64,000 nucleotides of DNA from Ferrovibrio sp. MS7 (lineage in GTDB: Bacteria; Pseudomonadota; Alphaproteobacteria; Ferrovibrionales; Ferrovibrionaceae): positions 558,001-622,000 of the forward strand of contig NZ_JBBKBA010000002.1 in the NCBI RefSeq assembly GCF_038404985.1. The letters run 5' to 3'. Positions 52,307 through 62,423 of this stretch are shown here, in pieces. The position numbers and the translations under genes were made by a program. Under the pieces are notes generated by a model. It worked only from the letters and a program-made list of their open reading frames with translations. It was not told the DNA's origin and made no database searches. Every line of letters starts with the position of its first letter. Within the stretch, counting starts at the first letter, position 1.

Positions 52307-52678
52307 TTACGCCGCACGCCACAGTTTCAGCCGCTTCAGCGCCGCTTCGAGATCCCGGCGCAGATCGCCATAGGCGCGTTCCGGCGTCGCCTGGCGCGCC
52401 ACCAGCACATAATCATGGCCGGGCTGGGCATGGGCCTGCAGCAGCTCGCGCGCCAGCGCCTTCAGGCGGCGGCGGGCACGGTTGCGCAACACCGCGTTGC
52501 CAACCTTGCGCGACGCGGTGAATCCGATGCGAATACCTTGGAATTCCGGGGGGCCTGGAAGATCCACGGCAGGCGCGGCCTGCAGCAACAGGCCGGGCTG
52601 GGCCGAGCGCCGTTCGGCGCCCTGCACCCTTAGGTAATCCGCCCGGCGGCGGAGCCGTTCGAGGCCACCCGTCGCCAT
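52307..52678 (-). CDS. rnpA: Ribonuclease P protein component
   Basis: A 123-residue protein subunit of RNase P. The characteristic RNA-binding segment RKVGNAVLRNRARRRLKALARE (about 57-78) and the LERLRRRADYLRVQ N-terminus are clear. It starts 20 bases after rpmH and is in the standard rpmH-rnpA-yidD-yidC operon. The frame is preceded by GGTCC-type spacing without a strong Shine-Dalgarno, suggesting coupling to rpmH. Confidence 0.96.
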   Translation of the reverse strand: MATGGLERLRRRADYLRVQGAERRSAQPGLLLQAAPAVDLPGPPEFQGIRIGFTASRKVGNAVLRNRARRRLKALARELLQAHAQPGHDYVLVARQATPERAYGDLRRDLEAALKRLKLWRAA

Positions 52679-52698
52679 GAGCGTTCGGTCCTAAAGGA

Positions 52699-52833
52699 TC
52701 AGGCCGACAGCTTCTTGCGGCCAGCGGCGCGGCGCGAAGCCACTACCTTGCGGCCACCCACGGTGGCCATGCGGGCGCGGAAACCATGGCGGCGCTTGCG
52801 CACCAGCTTGCTGGGTTGATAAGTCCGTTTCAC
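52699..52833 (-). CDS. rpmH: Ribosomal protein bL34
   Basis: A 44-residue large-subunit protein, read leftward from a GTG start at 52833. It begins with the family [17 protein letters not shown], continues [20 protein letters not shown] and ends RKKLSA. It is shorter than most gene-finding cut-offs. GGAGAG lies 6 bases upstream. First gene of the rpmH-rnpA-yidD-yidC-engB-argB series, preceded by a strong promoter and a leader hairpin. Confidence 0.98.
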   Translation of the reverse strand: MKRTYQPSKLVRKRRHGFRARMATVGGRKVVASRRAAGRKKLSA

Positions 52834-52856
52834 AACCGCTCTCCGTCGAAAAGCGT

Positions 52857-52879
52857 AAAAAGGGCCCCAACGGGGGCCC
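52857..52879 (-). terminator. Terminator-like hairpin in the rpmH leader (possible attenuator)
   Basis: Read leftward, GGGCCCC (52868-52862 side) pairs with its complement at 52873-52879 over 7 bp with a 4-base loop, followed by five U. It lies between the promoter and the rpmH start codon, so it could stop transcription early. Confidence 0.75.
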
Positions 52880-52896
52880 GGTCAAAAGGGTGCCGC

Positions 52897-52925
52897 TGTA
52901 TACGGGCTTGGGCTCCCGGAGTCAA
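52897..52925 (-). promoter_or_regulatory. Sigma70 promoter of rpmH
   Basis: Read leftward, TTGACT (52925-52920), a 17-base spacer, then TATACA (52902-52897). Near-consensus. The transcript would start about 52890. Confidence 0.9.
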
Positions 52926-52963
52926 CGATATAACCAAGATCGGCTTTTCAGGCCTGAATCTGG

Positions 52964-52992
52964 TTGACGGGCGGCCCCAGCCCCCCTATAAC
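52964..52992 (+). promoter_or_regulatory. Sigma70 promoter of rpmB
   Basis: TTGACG (52964-52969), a 17-base spacer, TATAAC (52987-52992). Near-consensus, about 50 bases before the rpmB ATG. It is back to back with the rpmH promoter. Confidence 0.9.
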
Positions 52993-53042
52993 CCGGCCCG
53001 ATTTTGGATTTGTTGGGCAATTTTGCCAGAAAGAGGTCTGTC

Positions 53043-53333
53043 ATGGCTCGTCGCTGCGAAGTGACCGGCAAGGGTGTTCAGTTCGGCCACAATGTGAGCC
53101 ACGCGAACAACAAGACGCTGCGTCGTTTTATGCCGAATCTGCATGCTGTTACGCTGATTTCGGAAGCCCTTGGCCGCAATGTGAAGCTGCGCCTCTCGGC
53201 GCAGGGCCTGCGCTCCGTGGAGCATAATGGCGGCCTCGACAACTGGCTGGTCAAGACCACCGACTCGAAGCTGTCGGATGACGCCAAGAAGCTGAAGCGC
53301 CAGGTGAAGAAGGCGCTGGCCAAGGCCGCCTAA
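53043..53333 (+). CDS. rpmB: Ribosomal protein bL28
   Basis: A 96-residue large-subunit protein. [33 protein letters not shown] is the family N-terminus. The C-terminus is rich in lysine ([15 protein letters not shown]), as in alphaproteobacteria. Start at the ATG with AGAGGT 7 bases upstream; a longer frame from 53004 lies inside the leader. It is monocistronic, with a promoter at 52964-52992 and a terminator at 53356-53390. Confidence 0.97.
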   Translation: MARRCEVTGKGVQFGHNVSHANNKTLRRFMPNLHAVTLISEALGRNVKLRLSAQGLRSVEHNGGLDNWLVKTTDSKLSDDAKKLKRQVKKALAKAA

Positions 53334-53355
53334 GGCCGCAGCCGAACAGGTTTCG

Positions 53356-53390
53356 CGCCCGCCCTGGGAAACCCGGGCGGGCGTTTGTTT
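53356..53390 (+). terminator. Rho-independent terminator of rpmB
   Basis: CGCCCGCCC (53356-53364) pairs with GGGCGGGCG (53375-53383), with an inner GGG/CCC and AAA loop, then TTTGTTTTT. The leftward gene stops just at its end. Confidence 0.95.
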
Positions 53391-54413
53391 TTACTGATTT
53401 TCCGGCAATCTGAACACCAGCAGCAGCGTCCGCTGGAAGCGGCTGTGGTTGTCATCGGACATCAGATAGAGCCAGGGCCGGCCATCCGGCCCCGGCCGCA
53501 GGTCCAAGGCTTCCAGATTGTCGTTGGCATAGGGTCTGGCCCATTCCGCCAGCAATGCCGGCACCAGCAGGGTTCCCGGCCTGGCCTTCAAATCCTCTGG
53601 TCCGACCCGGCTGAGCCGTGCCGCCCAGCCCGCCGCCCAGCGAAAATCCCGCTCCAGCACCAGCAATCCGCCATCCGGCAAGGCCACCGCATCGGTGGGC
53701 CGGAACCCCTGATACTGCGGCCAGCCAAGCTGGCGCCATGCCGACTCAGCGCCGATCCACACGGGCGAAACAGCATCCTGGACCGACAGCGCCTCCTCGC
53801 CGATCAGCACCAAACGGCCATCGGGCAGCATAGCCAGCGATTCCAGGCCGCCATTGGACGGTAATTCGTTCACCTCCCTGGGAATCGGCACCGGCTCCGG
53901 CTTTTCCTGCGGGCTGGCATAGCGCCAGACCCGGTGTTCGCGCTCGAAACTGACCAGGAAGCCGCCGCTGCGGTCGCGGCGCAGCGCCTCGGCATCCGCC
54001 CTGCGGCCGGTGAGCGGCTTGCCGGCCTGATCCAGCAACGGCGCCAACGTGGCAGAGGCAATACCCGTGGGAATGCCGGCGGCATCGCGGGCGAAATCCA
54101 GCCGCAGCCAATGGCCGCGATCCGACACCGCCCAGAGGCCGGCTCCATCGGCATCGACACTGAGGCCGGAATAGCCGCCGAAGCGGCCATCCCCGCTGGC
54201 CAGTACCAGCCCGCCGAGATACTCCAATACCCCCAGCCGGTGCTCTGCAGGCGCCTCCGGGTTGAGTTCAAGCGCAAGGCTCTTAACCAGCAATGGATCC
54301 CGGCCCGGCACCTGCGCCGAGGCCGGTGCAGCCCAGGTCACAACCAGCACCACAACTGCAAGCAGGCCGATTGCACTAAACCGCGATAATTCTGCTAGTC
54401 TCGACACACCCAT
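53391..54413 (-). CDS. Phytase-like (esterase-like activity) domain protein
   Basis: A 340-residue secreted protein. A signal peptide (about 1-34, ends SASA) is followed by the beta-propeller 'esterase-like activity of phytase' domain. Blocks are GGYSGLSVDADGAGLWAVSDRGHWLRLDF, NNGLESLA-type NGGLESLAMLPDGRLVLIGEE, YQGFRPTDAVALPDGGLLVLERDF and ANDNLEALDLRPGPDGRPWLYLMSDDNHSRFQRTLLLVFRL. Members are periplasmic or secreted, and most have untested activity despite the name. It is divergent from the histidine kinase with only 30 bases between the starts, so their promoters overlap the coding sequences. Confidence 0.9.
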   Translation of the reverse strand: MGVSRLAELSRFSAIGLLAVVVLVVTWAAPASAQVPGRDPLLVKSLALELNPEAPAEHRLGVLEYLGGLVLASGDGRFGGYSGLSVDADGAGLWAVSDRGHWLRLDFARDAAGIPTGIASATLAPLLDQAGKPLTGRRADAEALRRDRSGGFLVSFEREHRVWRYASPQEKPEPVPIPREVNELPSNGGLESLAMLPDGRLVLIGEEALSVQDAVSPVWIGAESAWRQLGWPQYQGFRPTDAVALPDGGLLVLERDFRWAAGWAARLSRVGPEDLKARPGTLLVPALLAEWARPYANDNLEALDLRPGPDGRPWLYLMSDDNHSRFQRTLLLVFRLPENQ

Positions 54414-54443
54414 TCCTCATCTGGCGGCAGTACCGCCCGGCGC

Positions 54444-57400
54444 ATGCAGAAGCGTAGCAATATATCCCTGGTCTTGTCCGCGTTTCTCGGCCTGGTGCTG
54501 TTCATGCTCGCCATCTCGGTGGCGCTGCAACTGCACCGCCAGCGCGATGAAGATCTCAACGCGGCGCAAGCACAGGCGCAGGCATTGGCGCGTGTTCTGG
54601 ATGAACATGCTGCGCGCACCTTTTCCGGGGTCGACCTGTTCCTGCAGTATTTCACCGATGCGGTAACCGATGCCGGCGTGCTGCAGGCGGCGCCTCTGAG
54701 CGAAGTCCGGCGGCGCATGCTGAACATGATAGCCGACCTGCCGCAGATCCGGTCCTTCATTGTATTCGATACAGAAGGCAACCTGATCCTGGATAGTGGC
54801 GCCGATCCGCCGCGCCCGATCAATCTCGCCGACCGCGACTATTTCCGGGCCCATGTCGAGCGCAACGACACCGGATTATTCATCGGCGCGCCGATGCTGA
54901 GCCGCCTTACCGGACAATGGCTGATCAGCGCCAGCCGTCGCATTGATCGGGCCAATGGCGGTTTCGGCGGTGTCATCGCCGTGGCGGTGGCGCCGGAATA
55001 TTTCTCTAATGTCTATGCCAAACTGCAGCCGCAGAAGCATTCGCTGCTGTCGCTCTACCGCACTGACGGCCTGCGTCTGATGCGCCATACGCCCCAGGGC
55101 ATCGATATCGGCTCCAGCGATGCCGGGCTGAAACTGTTCACCGAGATGCTGCCGCAGCATGGCGAAGGCGTCTATCTTTCGTCTGGCCGCAGCGACGGCA
55201 GGGCGCGCTATGTCGCCTATCGCCGCGTCGCCAATTACCCGCTGGTGGTAGCCGCCGGTCTGGCGCCGGAAGATGCCTTGAGCAACTGGCGGCGCAATGT
55301 GATAGCGGATTTCTCGTTGCTGGCGGCGGCTTTGCTGGTAGCCATCGGGCTTGGCCTGATGCTACGTCGGCAGATGCTGGCGACGCGACGCGCTGAGCAA
55401 CGCCTGACCGCCGCCCTGCAGCACATGCCGGACGGCTTCGTGCTATACGACGAACAGGATCGCGTGGTGCTGCACAATACCCGCAGCACCGAGTATTTCG
55501 GCATCGATGGCAATAGCAGCCTGATCGGTCGCGATCATGCCGAGCTGATCCGCCGCGCGATAGCGCATGACGGGAAACCATCCCATGCCGCCGACCTTGC
55601 CGCCTGGGAGGAGTTGCGCGAACAGAAGCTGCATGTCGAAAAGACCGGCTATTCGGTGGAACGGCAATTGCCCGATGGCCGCTGGCTGCGCATCTCGGAA
55701 GCGCCGACCGGCGATGGCGGCATGGTGTCCATCACCTCCGACATCACGGCGCTGAAACAGGCGGAGCACCGGCTGCGCGACGCCATCGAAACCATCGACG
55801 AAGGCTTCGCGCTCTACGATGCCGATGGCTATCTGGTGCTGGCCAACCGGCGTTTCTACGATTTCTCCGGCCATGATCCGGCCTTGGCCAAGCCCGGCAT
55901 GCATGGCCTTGACCTGATCCGCATGGTGGTGGAGCGCAATCTCTGGGGCGTGCCGCCTGAACTGCAGGCCGGCATGCGCCGCCAGGCCGAGCAGGATTTC
56001 CTCAATCCCTCCGGTCAGCCTCAGGATATCGAATACCGGCCCGGCCGCTGGCTGCGCGTCACCCGCCAGCGCATCGCTCAAGGCGGCATGATCGCCACCT
56101 TCGCCGATATCTCGGACATCAAGCGCGCCGAACAGCGCCTGCGTGATTCGATCGAGAGCCTGCCTGACGGCTTCCTGCTTTATGGCCCCGACGAACGCAT
56201 GGTGATGGCGAATAGCCGTTTCTACGAGATCAGCGGCCATGATCCGGCCATCGTGCGGCCCGGCGTGCATCTGGAATTGCTGTTCGAGGAAATCCTGCGG
56301 CAGCGGCTGGTCGACAATCCCGCCCTGGACGCCCAGGCCTTCCGCCATGAATTGCGGCAATCGCTGCATCAGCCCGATGGCCGGCCGATGATCGCCGAGC
56401 CGCGGCCTGGATTCTGGCTGCGCATCACGCGCCACCGCATCGCCGATGGCGGCGTGATCTCGATCTTTTCCGACATCAGCGAACTGAAGCGCGCCGAGAC
56501 GCAGCTTGCCGATGCCATCGAGAGCATTTCCGATGGCTTCGTGCTCTACGACCGCGATCACCGCCTGGTGTTGTGCAACAGCCGTTTCCGCGATTTCCAT
56601 GCCGAGATCGGCCATCTGCTGGTGCCCGGCATGGCCTTCGCCGACATCCTGCGCGCCTCCATCGCCGGCAAGCTGGTGGATGTGGCGCCCGGCGAGGTGG
56701 ACGCCTGGCTCACCGAGCGCGAACAGATGATGCCGGCGAATGGCAGCACCGAATTGCGGCTGGCCGATGGCCGCTGGCTGCGCACCGCCGAGCGCCGCAC
56801 CGCCGATGGCGGCCTGGTCGGCATCGCCACCGATATCACGGCGCTGAAACAACAGCAGCGCGCGCTGGAAACCAACCTGGTCGACCTCGCCGCCGCCAAG
56901 CGCCAAGTGGAAGACCAGGCAGCCCGCTTGAGCGATCTCGCCGACCGCTATGCCCAGGCCAAGGACCGCGCCGAGGCCGCGAACCGCGCCAAGGGCGATT
57001 TCCTGGCCATGATGAGCCACGAAATCCGCACGCCGCTGAACGGCGTACTCGGCTCGGTCGGTCTGCTTGGCGACACCGCGCTGGACGAGGAGCAGCGCAA
57101 GCTGCTGGGCGCGGCGCGTGAATCGGCCGAGCATCTGCTGGTGCTGCTGAACGACATCCTCGACTTCTCCAAGCTGGAAGCCGGCAAGGTGCGGCTGGAC
57201 GAAGTGGATTTCGACCTGCCGCGCCTGATCGAAAGCATCGTGTTCATGATGGGCCCGCGCGCCACCACCAAGGGCGTGGCGCTCACCGTGCGCATGGCTG
57301 AGGACACGCCCCGCTACCTGCGCGGCGATCCCAGCCGCATCCGCCAGGTGCTTTTCAACCTGGTCGGCAATGCGATCAAGTTCACCGATCATGGCAGCGT

Positions 57401-58265
57401 CACCATCGCGGTGACGGCGGCGCATAGCAGCGATGGCCAGATCGACCTCACTGTCGGCGTCGAGGATACCGGCATCGGCATCGCCGCCGACAAGATTTCC
57501 GACCTGTTCACTCATTTCACCCAGGCTGACCGCTCGATCAGCCGGCGCTTCGGCGGCACCGGCCTCGGCCTCGCGATTTCGCGCCAGCTTGTCGAACTGA
57601 TGGGCGGGCAGATCGGCGCCGAGAGCGAGGAATGGAAAGGCAGCCGCTTCTGGTTCCAGCTCACCCTGCCGGAGGGCATCGCGCCGAGCCAGGCGGAATT
57701 GCCGCGTGCCGAGGATCTGCGCCGTTCCGCGCTTGGCCGCCCGCTGCGGGTGCTGGTGGCCGAGGATAATCAGGTGAACCAGATGGTGATCGCCACCATG
57801 CTGCGCCGCCTCGGCCATCATGTCGACATGGTGAACAATGGCGTCGAAGCCTGCACCGCCGTGCAGACGGCGCCCTATGACGTGGTGCTGATGGATGTGC
57901 AGATGCCGGAGATGGATGGCATGGCCGCCACCCGCGCCATTCGCCGGCTGCCGCCGCCGGTCGGCCAGTTGCCCATCGTGGCACTGACCGCCAATGCCAT
58001 GGAAGGCGACCGTGCGATCTATCTCGGCGCCGGCATGAATGCCTATGTGGCGAAGCCTATCGACCTGACGCAACTGGTCGGCACGATCAACACGCTGCTT
58101 GGCACGCCGGAAGACATGGCAGAGACGCCGGAAGCCGCCAATGCCGACCCTGCATCGACAGCTTCCGATGCCCAGAGTTCGAATGACCCGGGCCCAAATA
58201 GTTTGAGCAATGCGACCCGGGCAAAGCTCGGGTCGCTGCTCGATAGCATCAAGAAGATCAGTTAG
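54444..58265 (+). CDS. Membrane-bound hybrid histidine kinase with four PAS domains
   Basis: A 1273-residue sensor kinase. Transmembrane segment (8-30), periplasmic Cache-type sensor (about 40-280, IRSFIVFDTEGNLILDS and DRDYFRAHVERNDTGLFIG), second transmembrane segment (286-306). Four PAS domains of one type follow (about 315-435, 440-560, 565-685, 690-803), each ending in the pattern LPDGRWLR-DGG-DI-LK. HisKA has H859 in MSHEIRTPLNG. HATPase has N976, DTGIGI (1008-1013) and FGGTGLGL (1036-1043). A receiver domain (about 1102-1220) has D1108 and D1151, and K1204 in YVAKP. There is no HPt domain, so phosphate must pass to a separate protein. The signal is unknown. Confidence 0.95.
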   Translation: MQKRSNISLVLSAFLGLVLFMLAISVALQLHRQRDEDLNAAQAQAQALARVLDEHAARTFSGVDLFLQYFTDAVTDAGVLQAAPLSEVRRRMLNMIADLPQIRSFIVFDTEGNLILDSGADPPRPINLADRDYFRAHVERNDTGLFIGAPMLSRLTGQWLISASRRIDRANGGFGGVIAVAVAPEYFSNVYAKLQPQKHSLLSLYRTDGLRLMRHTPQGIDIGSSDAGLKLFTEMLPQHGEGVYLSSGRSDGRARYVAYRRVANYPLVVAAGLAPEDALSNWRRNVIADFSLLAAALLVAIGLGLMLRRQMLATRRAEQRLTAALQHMPDGFVLYDEQDRVVLHNTRSTEYFGIDGNSSLIGRDHAELIRRAIAHDGKPSHAADLAAWEELREQKLHVEKTGYSVERQLPDGRWLRISEAPTGDGGMVSITSDITALKQAEHRLRDAIETIDEGFALYDADGYLVLANRRFYDFSGHDPALAKPGMHGLDLIRMVVERNLWGVPPELQAGMRRQAEQDFLNPSGQPQDIEYRPGRWLRVTRQRIAQGGMIATFADISDIKRAEQRLRDSIESLPDGFLLYGPDERMVMANSRFYEISGHDPAIVRPGVHLELLFEEILRQRLVDNPALDAQAFRHELRQSLHQPDGRPMIAEPRPGFWLRITRHRIADGGVISIFSDISELKRAETQLADAIESISDGFVLYDRDHRLVLCNSRFRDFHAEIGHLLVPGMAFADILRASIAGKLVDVAPGEVDAWLTEREQMMPANGSTELRLADGRWLRTAERRTADGGLVGIATDITALKQQQRALETNLVDLAAAKRQVEDQAARLSDLADRYAQAKDRAEAANRAKGDFLAMMSHEIRTPLNGVLGSVGLLGDTALDEEQRKLLGAARESAEHLLVLLNDILDFSKLEAGKVRLDEVDFDLPRLIESIVFMMGPRATTKGVALTVRMAEDTPRYLRGDPSRIRQVLFNLVGNAIKFTDHGSVTIAVTAAHSSDGQIDLTVGVEDTGIGIAADKISDLFTHFTQADRSISRRFGGTGLGLAISRQLVELMGGQIGAESEEWKGSRFWFQLTLPEGIAPSQAELPRAEDLRRSALGRPLRVLVAEDNQVNQMVIATMLRRLGHHVDMVNNGVEACTAVQTAPYDVVLMDVQMPEMDGMAATRAIRRLPPPVGQLPIVALTANAMEGDRAIYLGAGMNAYVAKPIDLTQLVGTINTLLGTPEDMAETPEAANADPASTASDAQSSNDPGPNSLSNATRAKLGSLLDSIKKIS

Positions 58266-58343
58266 GCATCGCCCCAGTTTGGGCCGGCGCCAGCATGCGG
58301 CAAGGCGTGTAAAAAAGTCGCGGGCTCCATGGAACCCGACATT

Positions 58344-60224
58344 TCAGGCGGCGCGCGAACGTCCGCGACCGCGGCCAGCGCCGGCACCCTTGGCGCCGGG
58401 ATCGTCCTCGAACAATTCCGCCAGACGCTCCATCATCACGCCACCGAGTTGCTCGGCGTCCACGATAGTAACAGCGCGGCGGTAGTAACGCGTCACGTCA
58501 TGGCCGATGCCGATGGCGGTGAGTTCGACCGGCGAGCGGCGCTCGATCCATTCGATGGTCTCGCGTAGATGGCGGTCGAGATAATTGCCGGGATTGACCG
58601 AGAGCGTGGAATCATCCACCGGCGCGCCATCCGAAATCACCATCAGGATACGGCGCTGCTCCGGGCGACCAAGCAGGCGGTCATGCGCCCACATCAGCGC
58701 CTCGCCATCGATATTTTCTTTCAGCAGGCCCTCGCGCAGCATCAGGCCGAGATTGCGCCGGGCGCGGCGCCAGGGCGCATCGGCGCCCTTGTAGACAATG
58801 TGGCGCAGATCGTTGAGGCGGCCCGGGGCTGCCGGCTTGTTCTCGTTCAGCCACTTCTCGCGGCTCTGGCCGCCCTTCCAGGCGCGGGTGGTGAAGCCGA
58901 GGATTTCGACCTTCACGGCGCAGCGTTCCAGCGTGCGCGCCAGGATATCGGCACACATCGCCGCCACCGTGATCGGGCGACCGCGCATCGAACCGGAATT
59001 GTCGATCAGCAGCGACACGACCGTATCGCGGAAATCGGTTTCCTTCTCTTCCTTGTAGGAAAGCGAGAGCGTGGGGTTGGCAACGATGCGCGCCAGCCGC
59101 GCCGCATCGAGAATGCCTTCCTCGAGGTCGAAATCCCAAGAGCGGGTCTGTTTCGCCAGCAGTCGGCGCTGCAGCCGGTTGGCCAGCCGGCCGACCACGC
59201 TTTGCAGGTGATTGAGCTGCTGGTCGAGATGATGGCGCAGGCGGGCCAGTTCCTCGGCATCGCAAAGATCGTCGGCTTCCACCACCTCGTCGAACTGCTT
59301 GGTGAAGGCCTTGTAGGTCTGCTCGCGGTTGGCGCCGTAATTATCGCCCATCGGCGGGCGGCGGCCCTTGCCGGCCTCCTCGCCCGCGCCAGCGACCTGC
59401 TGCTCCATGCCGGCTTCGGCTTCCATCTCGGCGGCCTCGCCGCCGCCGGCATCGGAGGCTTCCGCCTGCTGTTCGCCGGAGGCGGAGGATTCGCCATCCT
59501 GGCTGTCCTCGCCTTCAGACTGGCTCTGCGGCTGCTGGCCCTGGCTATCCTGGTCGGAATTCTCGTCATCCTCCGACATGTCGCCGCTCTCTTCGTCGGC
59601 GAGGTCGAGGTCCTTGATCAGCTTGCGCGCCAGCTTGGCGAAGGCGCGCTGGTCATGCAGCGAGCCGAGCAGGCGGTCGAGATCGCTGCCGCCCTTCTCC
59701 TCGATGAAGCCGCGCCACATCTCCACCATGGTGCGCGCGGTTTCCGGCACGGCCTGGCCGGTAAGACGTTCGCGCGCCATCAGGCCCACGGCCTCGGCCA
59801 GCGGTGCCTCGGAACGGTCCTTGACCTTCTGGAAGCCGCGATTCTTGCAGCGATCTTCCAGCGCGGCGGTGAGATTCTGCGCCATGCCCGGCATGCGGTT
59901 GGAGCCGATGGCTTCCACCCGCGCCTGTTCCACGGCATCGAACACCGCGCGCGCGGTGCCGCCCTGAGGCAGCAGCTTGGAATGCAGCTTGTCGTCGTGA
60001 TGCTTCAGCCGCAAAGCCATGGAATCGGCCAAGCCGCGCAACTGCGCCACCTCGGCCGCCGGCAGATCGCGGCCCGGCACCGGCAGGCGGGCGCGCAGGC
60101 CGCGCAGGCCCGGGGTTTCCGGCCCGAACGTGACCTGCAATTCGCGCTCGCCCGAAATCGAGCGCGTGGCATTGCCAAGCGCCCGTTTGAACGGCTCGAT
60201 GGGCGATTCCGGCTTGCCGGCCAT
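58344..60224 (-). CDS. cobT: Aerobic cobaltochelatase subunit CobT
   Basis: A 626-residue subunit of the CobNST complex, which inserts Co2+ into hydrogenobyrinate a,c-diamide in the late-cobalt route to vitamin B12. The N-terminal half (about 1-210) has the CobT domain, the middle (about 215-300) is very acidic ([20 protein letters not shown]), and the C-terminal VWA domain has the MIDAS DNSGSM (about residue 405) and [17 protein letters not shown]. Typical length. It starts 15 bases after cobS on the same strand. CobN is not in the window. Confidence 0.96.
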   Translation of the reverse strand: MAGKPESPIEPFKRALGNATRSISGERELQVTFGPETPGLRGLRARLPVPGRDLPAAEVAQLRGLADSMALRLKHHDDKLHSKLLPQGGTARAVFDAVEQARVEAIGSNRMPGMAQNLTAALEDRCKNRGFQKVKDRSEAPLAEAVGLMARERLTGQAVPETARTMVEMWRGFIEEKGGSDLDRLLGSLHDQRAFAKLARKLIKDLDLADEESGDMSEDDENSDQDSQGQQPQSQSEGEDSQDGESSASGEQQAEASDAGGGEAAEMEAEAGMEQQVAGAGEEAGKGRRPPMGDNYGANREQTYKAFTKQFDEVVEADDLCDAEELARLRHHLDQQLNHLQSVVGRLANRLQRRLLAKQTRSWDFDLEEGILDAARLARIVANPTLSLSYKEEKETDFRDTVVSLLIDNSGSMRGRPITVAAMCADILARTLERCAVKVEILGFTTRAWKGGQSREKWLNENKPAAPGRLNDLRHIVYKGADAPWRRARRNLGLMLREGLLKENIDGEALMWAHDRLLGRPEQRRILMVISDGAPVDDSTLSVNPGNYLDRHLRETIEWIERRSPVELTAIGIGHDVTRYYRRAVTIVDAEQLGGVMMERLAELFEDDPGAKGAGAGRGRGRSRAA

Positions 60225-60239
60225 GCTACGCGCGTCCCG

Positions 60240-61256
60240 TTACTTCAGGTCGACCTTCGCCGCCGTCTCCGGCAGTTCCTCGCCAAAGCAGCGCTGGTAG
60301 TATTCCGCCACCGTGGCGCGCTCCAGTTCGTCGCACTTATTGAGGAATGTGACGCGGAAGGCGAAACCGACACCGCCGAAGATGCGCGCATTCTCGGCCC
60401 AGGTGATCACGGTGCGCGGGCTCATCACGGTGGAGATATCGCCGTTGATGAAGCCGGCGCGGGTCAGTTCGGCCACCGCCACCATCTGCGACAGGGTCTT
60501 GCGGCCCGCCGCATCCTGGTAGCTCGGCGACTTCGCCGCCACGATGGCGACTTCATCCTCGGCCGGCAGGTAGTTCAGCGTGGTGACGATCGACCAGCGG
60601 TCCATCTGGCCCTGATTGATCTGCTGCGTGCCATGATAGAGCCCGGTGGTGTCGCCAAGGCCGATGGTGTTGGCGGTGGAGAACAGACGGAAGGCCTTGT
60701 GCGGACGGATGACGCGGTTCTGGTCGAGCAGGGTGAGCTTGCCCTCTACTTCCAGCACACGCTGAATCACGAACATCACGTCCGGGCGGCCGGCATCGTA
60801 TTCGTCGAACACCAGGGCGACCGGCGATTGCAGCGCCCAGGGCAGAATGCCTTCGCGGAACTCGGTCACCTGCTTGCCGTCGCGCAGCACGATGGCATCC
60901 TTGCCGACGAGATCGATACGGCTGATATGGCTGTCGAGGTTGACGCGCACGCAGGGCCAATTGAGGCGGGCGGCAACCTGCTCGATATGAGTGGATTTGC
61001 CAGTACCATGGTAACCCTGAACCATGACGCGGCGGTTATAGGCAAAACCGGCCAGGATGGCGAGGGTGGTCTCGCGGTCGAAGCGGTAGGTGCTGTCGAG
61101 GTCGGGCACATGCTCCGAGCGATGCGAGAAGCCCGGCACCGTCATGTCGCTGTCGATGCCGAATACATCGCGCACGGAAATCTTCACATCGGGCATGTCC
61201 GGCATGCCGGCGGCAGCAAAGGGCGAAGAAACTGGCTTGGTCTGAATGGCCGTCAT
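60240..61256 (-). CDS. cobS: Aerobic cobaltochelatase subunit CobS
   Basis: A 338-residue AAA+ ATPase that forms the ring complex with CobT and drives cobalt insertion. Walker [16 protein letters not shown], Walker [22 protein letters not shown], and sensor blocks [21 protein letters not shown]. Start at MTAIQTKP gives the family N-terminus before the [16 protein letters not shown] segment; the longer upstream frame is not conserved. In the order J-protein/cobS/cobT common in this class. Confidence 0.96.
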   Translation of the reverse strand: MTAIQTKPVSSPFAAAGMPDMPDVKISVRDVFGIDSDMTVPGFSHRSEHVPDLDSTYRFDRETTLAILAGFAYNRRVMVQGYHGTGKSTHIEQVAARLNWPCVRVNLDSHISRIDLVGKDAIVLRDGKQVTEFREGILPWALQSPVALVFDEYDAGRPDVMFVIQRVLEVEGKLTLLDQNRVIRPHKAFRLFSTANTIGLGDTTGLYHGTQQINQGQMDRWSIVTTLNYLPAEDEVAIVAAKSPSYQDAAGRKTLSQMVAVAELTRAGFINGDISTVMSPRTVITWAENARIFGGVGFAFRVTFLNKCDELERATVAEYYQRCFGEELPETAAKVDLK

Positions 61257-61324
61257 CGTGACTCTCGTTTCGGGTAATTTCTTGTCGTCTGGGCGGAGGG
61301 CTGCGGCTTCCCGGGTCGATGGCT

Positions 61325-61945
61325 CTAAGTATAGCCCCGGGATTCCAGGTACGCATAGGCTTGGTTGATGCTTTTCAGCCGCTCTTCTGCCTCGCGGTCG
61401 CCGCCATTGGCGTCCGGGTGGTAGCGTTTCACCATGAGCTTGTATTGCGCCTTGATGTCGGCCCAGCGCAGCGGCGGTTTCAGCGCCTGCAGGTCGAAAT
61501 CCAGCTCCTGCAGGGCCTCGCGCTCGCGCGGCTCGAAAACCGGCTCCGGCCCGGGGCGGCGCCGGCCGCCATTCAGCACGATGCCGACATCGGCCAGGAT
61601 GCCGAGATCGTCCTTGACCCAGACCTGCGGTTCCTCGCCGCTGGGCGCCTTGGTGCCGAAGGTCCAGGTCGGGCGGTGGCCCAGCATGTCCTCGCGCTGA
61701 TAATCCTCGACTTCTTCCGGCGTCATGCCGCGGAAGAAATCCCAGCCGAGATTGTATTGCCGCACATGTTCGAGGCAGAACCAGAAGCGGCCATCGCGTG
61801 GCTCGCGGCTTTTCGGCGCCGGAAAACGCCCTTCGCGGCGGCATTCCGGATGGTCGCAGGTGCGCAGATGCGTACCGAGACCCTCGGCGGATTCCGCCTC
61901 GTGCTCGATGAAATGCGTCTGCCGTGCCGATCGTGCCCGTGCCAT
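61325..61945 (-). CDS. C-terminal J-domain (DnaJ-like) protein
   Basis: A 206-residue protein with a J domain at the extreme C-terminus (about 140-206, [32 protein letters not shown]), with the HPD motif intact, so it can stimulate DnaK. The N-terminal part has a [19 protein letters not shown] segment with two Cys and a His that could bind a metal, and a conserved [27 protein letters not shown] block. This architecture is found between bolA and cobS in many alphaproteobacteria. Its client is unknown. Start at MARARSARQ with no strong Shine-Dalgarno. Confidence 0.9.
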   Translation of the reverse strand: MARARSARQTHFIEHEAESAEGLGTHLRTCDHPECRREGRFPAPKSREPRDGRFWFCLEHVRQYNLGWDFFRGMTPEEVEDYQREDMLGHRPTWTFGTKAPSGEEPQVWVKDDLGILADVGIVLNGGRRRPGPEPVFEPREREALQELDFDLQALKPPLRWADIKAQYKLMVKRYHPDANGGDREAEERLKSINQAYAYLESRGYT

Positions 61946-62029
61946 GGCGCAAGAGTATGGGAGCGCCCGGGGGCAAGGCAAGGCGAAGCCGCGCTTGACA
62001 GGGCGGCGAACGCCACTTAAGCGGGTCAC

Positions 62030-62323
62030 ATGGGCGCGATCCAGGACCGTATCCGACACAAGCTGACCGAGGCGCTGGCGCCGCTGGCCCTCGAAATCGA
62101 GGACCAGTCGAGCCGCCATGCCGGCCATGCCGGCATGAAGGGGCTGAAGCCTGAGGAAACCCATTTCGAGGTGCGGGTGGTATCGGCGGCTTTCCAGGGC
62201 CAGAACCGCGTGGCGCGGCAGCGGCTGATCTACAAGCTGCTGGCGGCAGAGCTGGCCGATGGCGTGCACGCCCTGGCGCTGACCGCCCTCACCCCGGACG
62301 AAGCGGGAAAAAGCCTGTCATAA
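62030..62323 (+). CDS. BolA family protein
   Basis: A 97-residue BolA-like protein. The fold motif [20 protein letters not shown], then SHFEVRVVS-like [32 protein letters not shown], matches the family's class II hairpin and FVSF-like strand, ending in GVHALAL. BolA proteins partner with monothiol glutaredoxins in iron-sulfur handling and stress response. It is divergent from the J-domain gene by 84 bases. Confidence 0.94.
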   Translation: MGAIQDRIRHKLTEALAPLALEIEDQSSRHAGHAGMKGLKPEETHFEVRVVSAAFQGQNRVARQRLIYKLLAAELADGVHALALTALTPDEAGKSLS

Positions 62324-62423
62324 CAAAACTTTAGGGTTGCTATTTGCGCTCATAAGAGGATTTGCGCGTCAATCAACAACTTTTTGTTTGCATCATGCAC
62401 GTATATGTACTAAACGTATACCC

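Noticed and set aside
55443-58073. 876-codon leftward frame over the hybrid kinase
   Set aside because: Antisense shadow of a kinase whose motifs are all on the + strand.
58344-61256. Cobalamin riboswitch for cobST
   Set aside because: No B12-box-like sequence was seen upstream of cobS or the J-domain gene.
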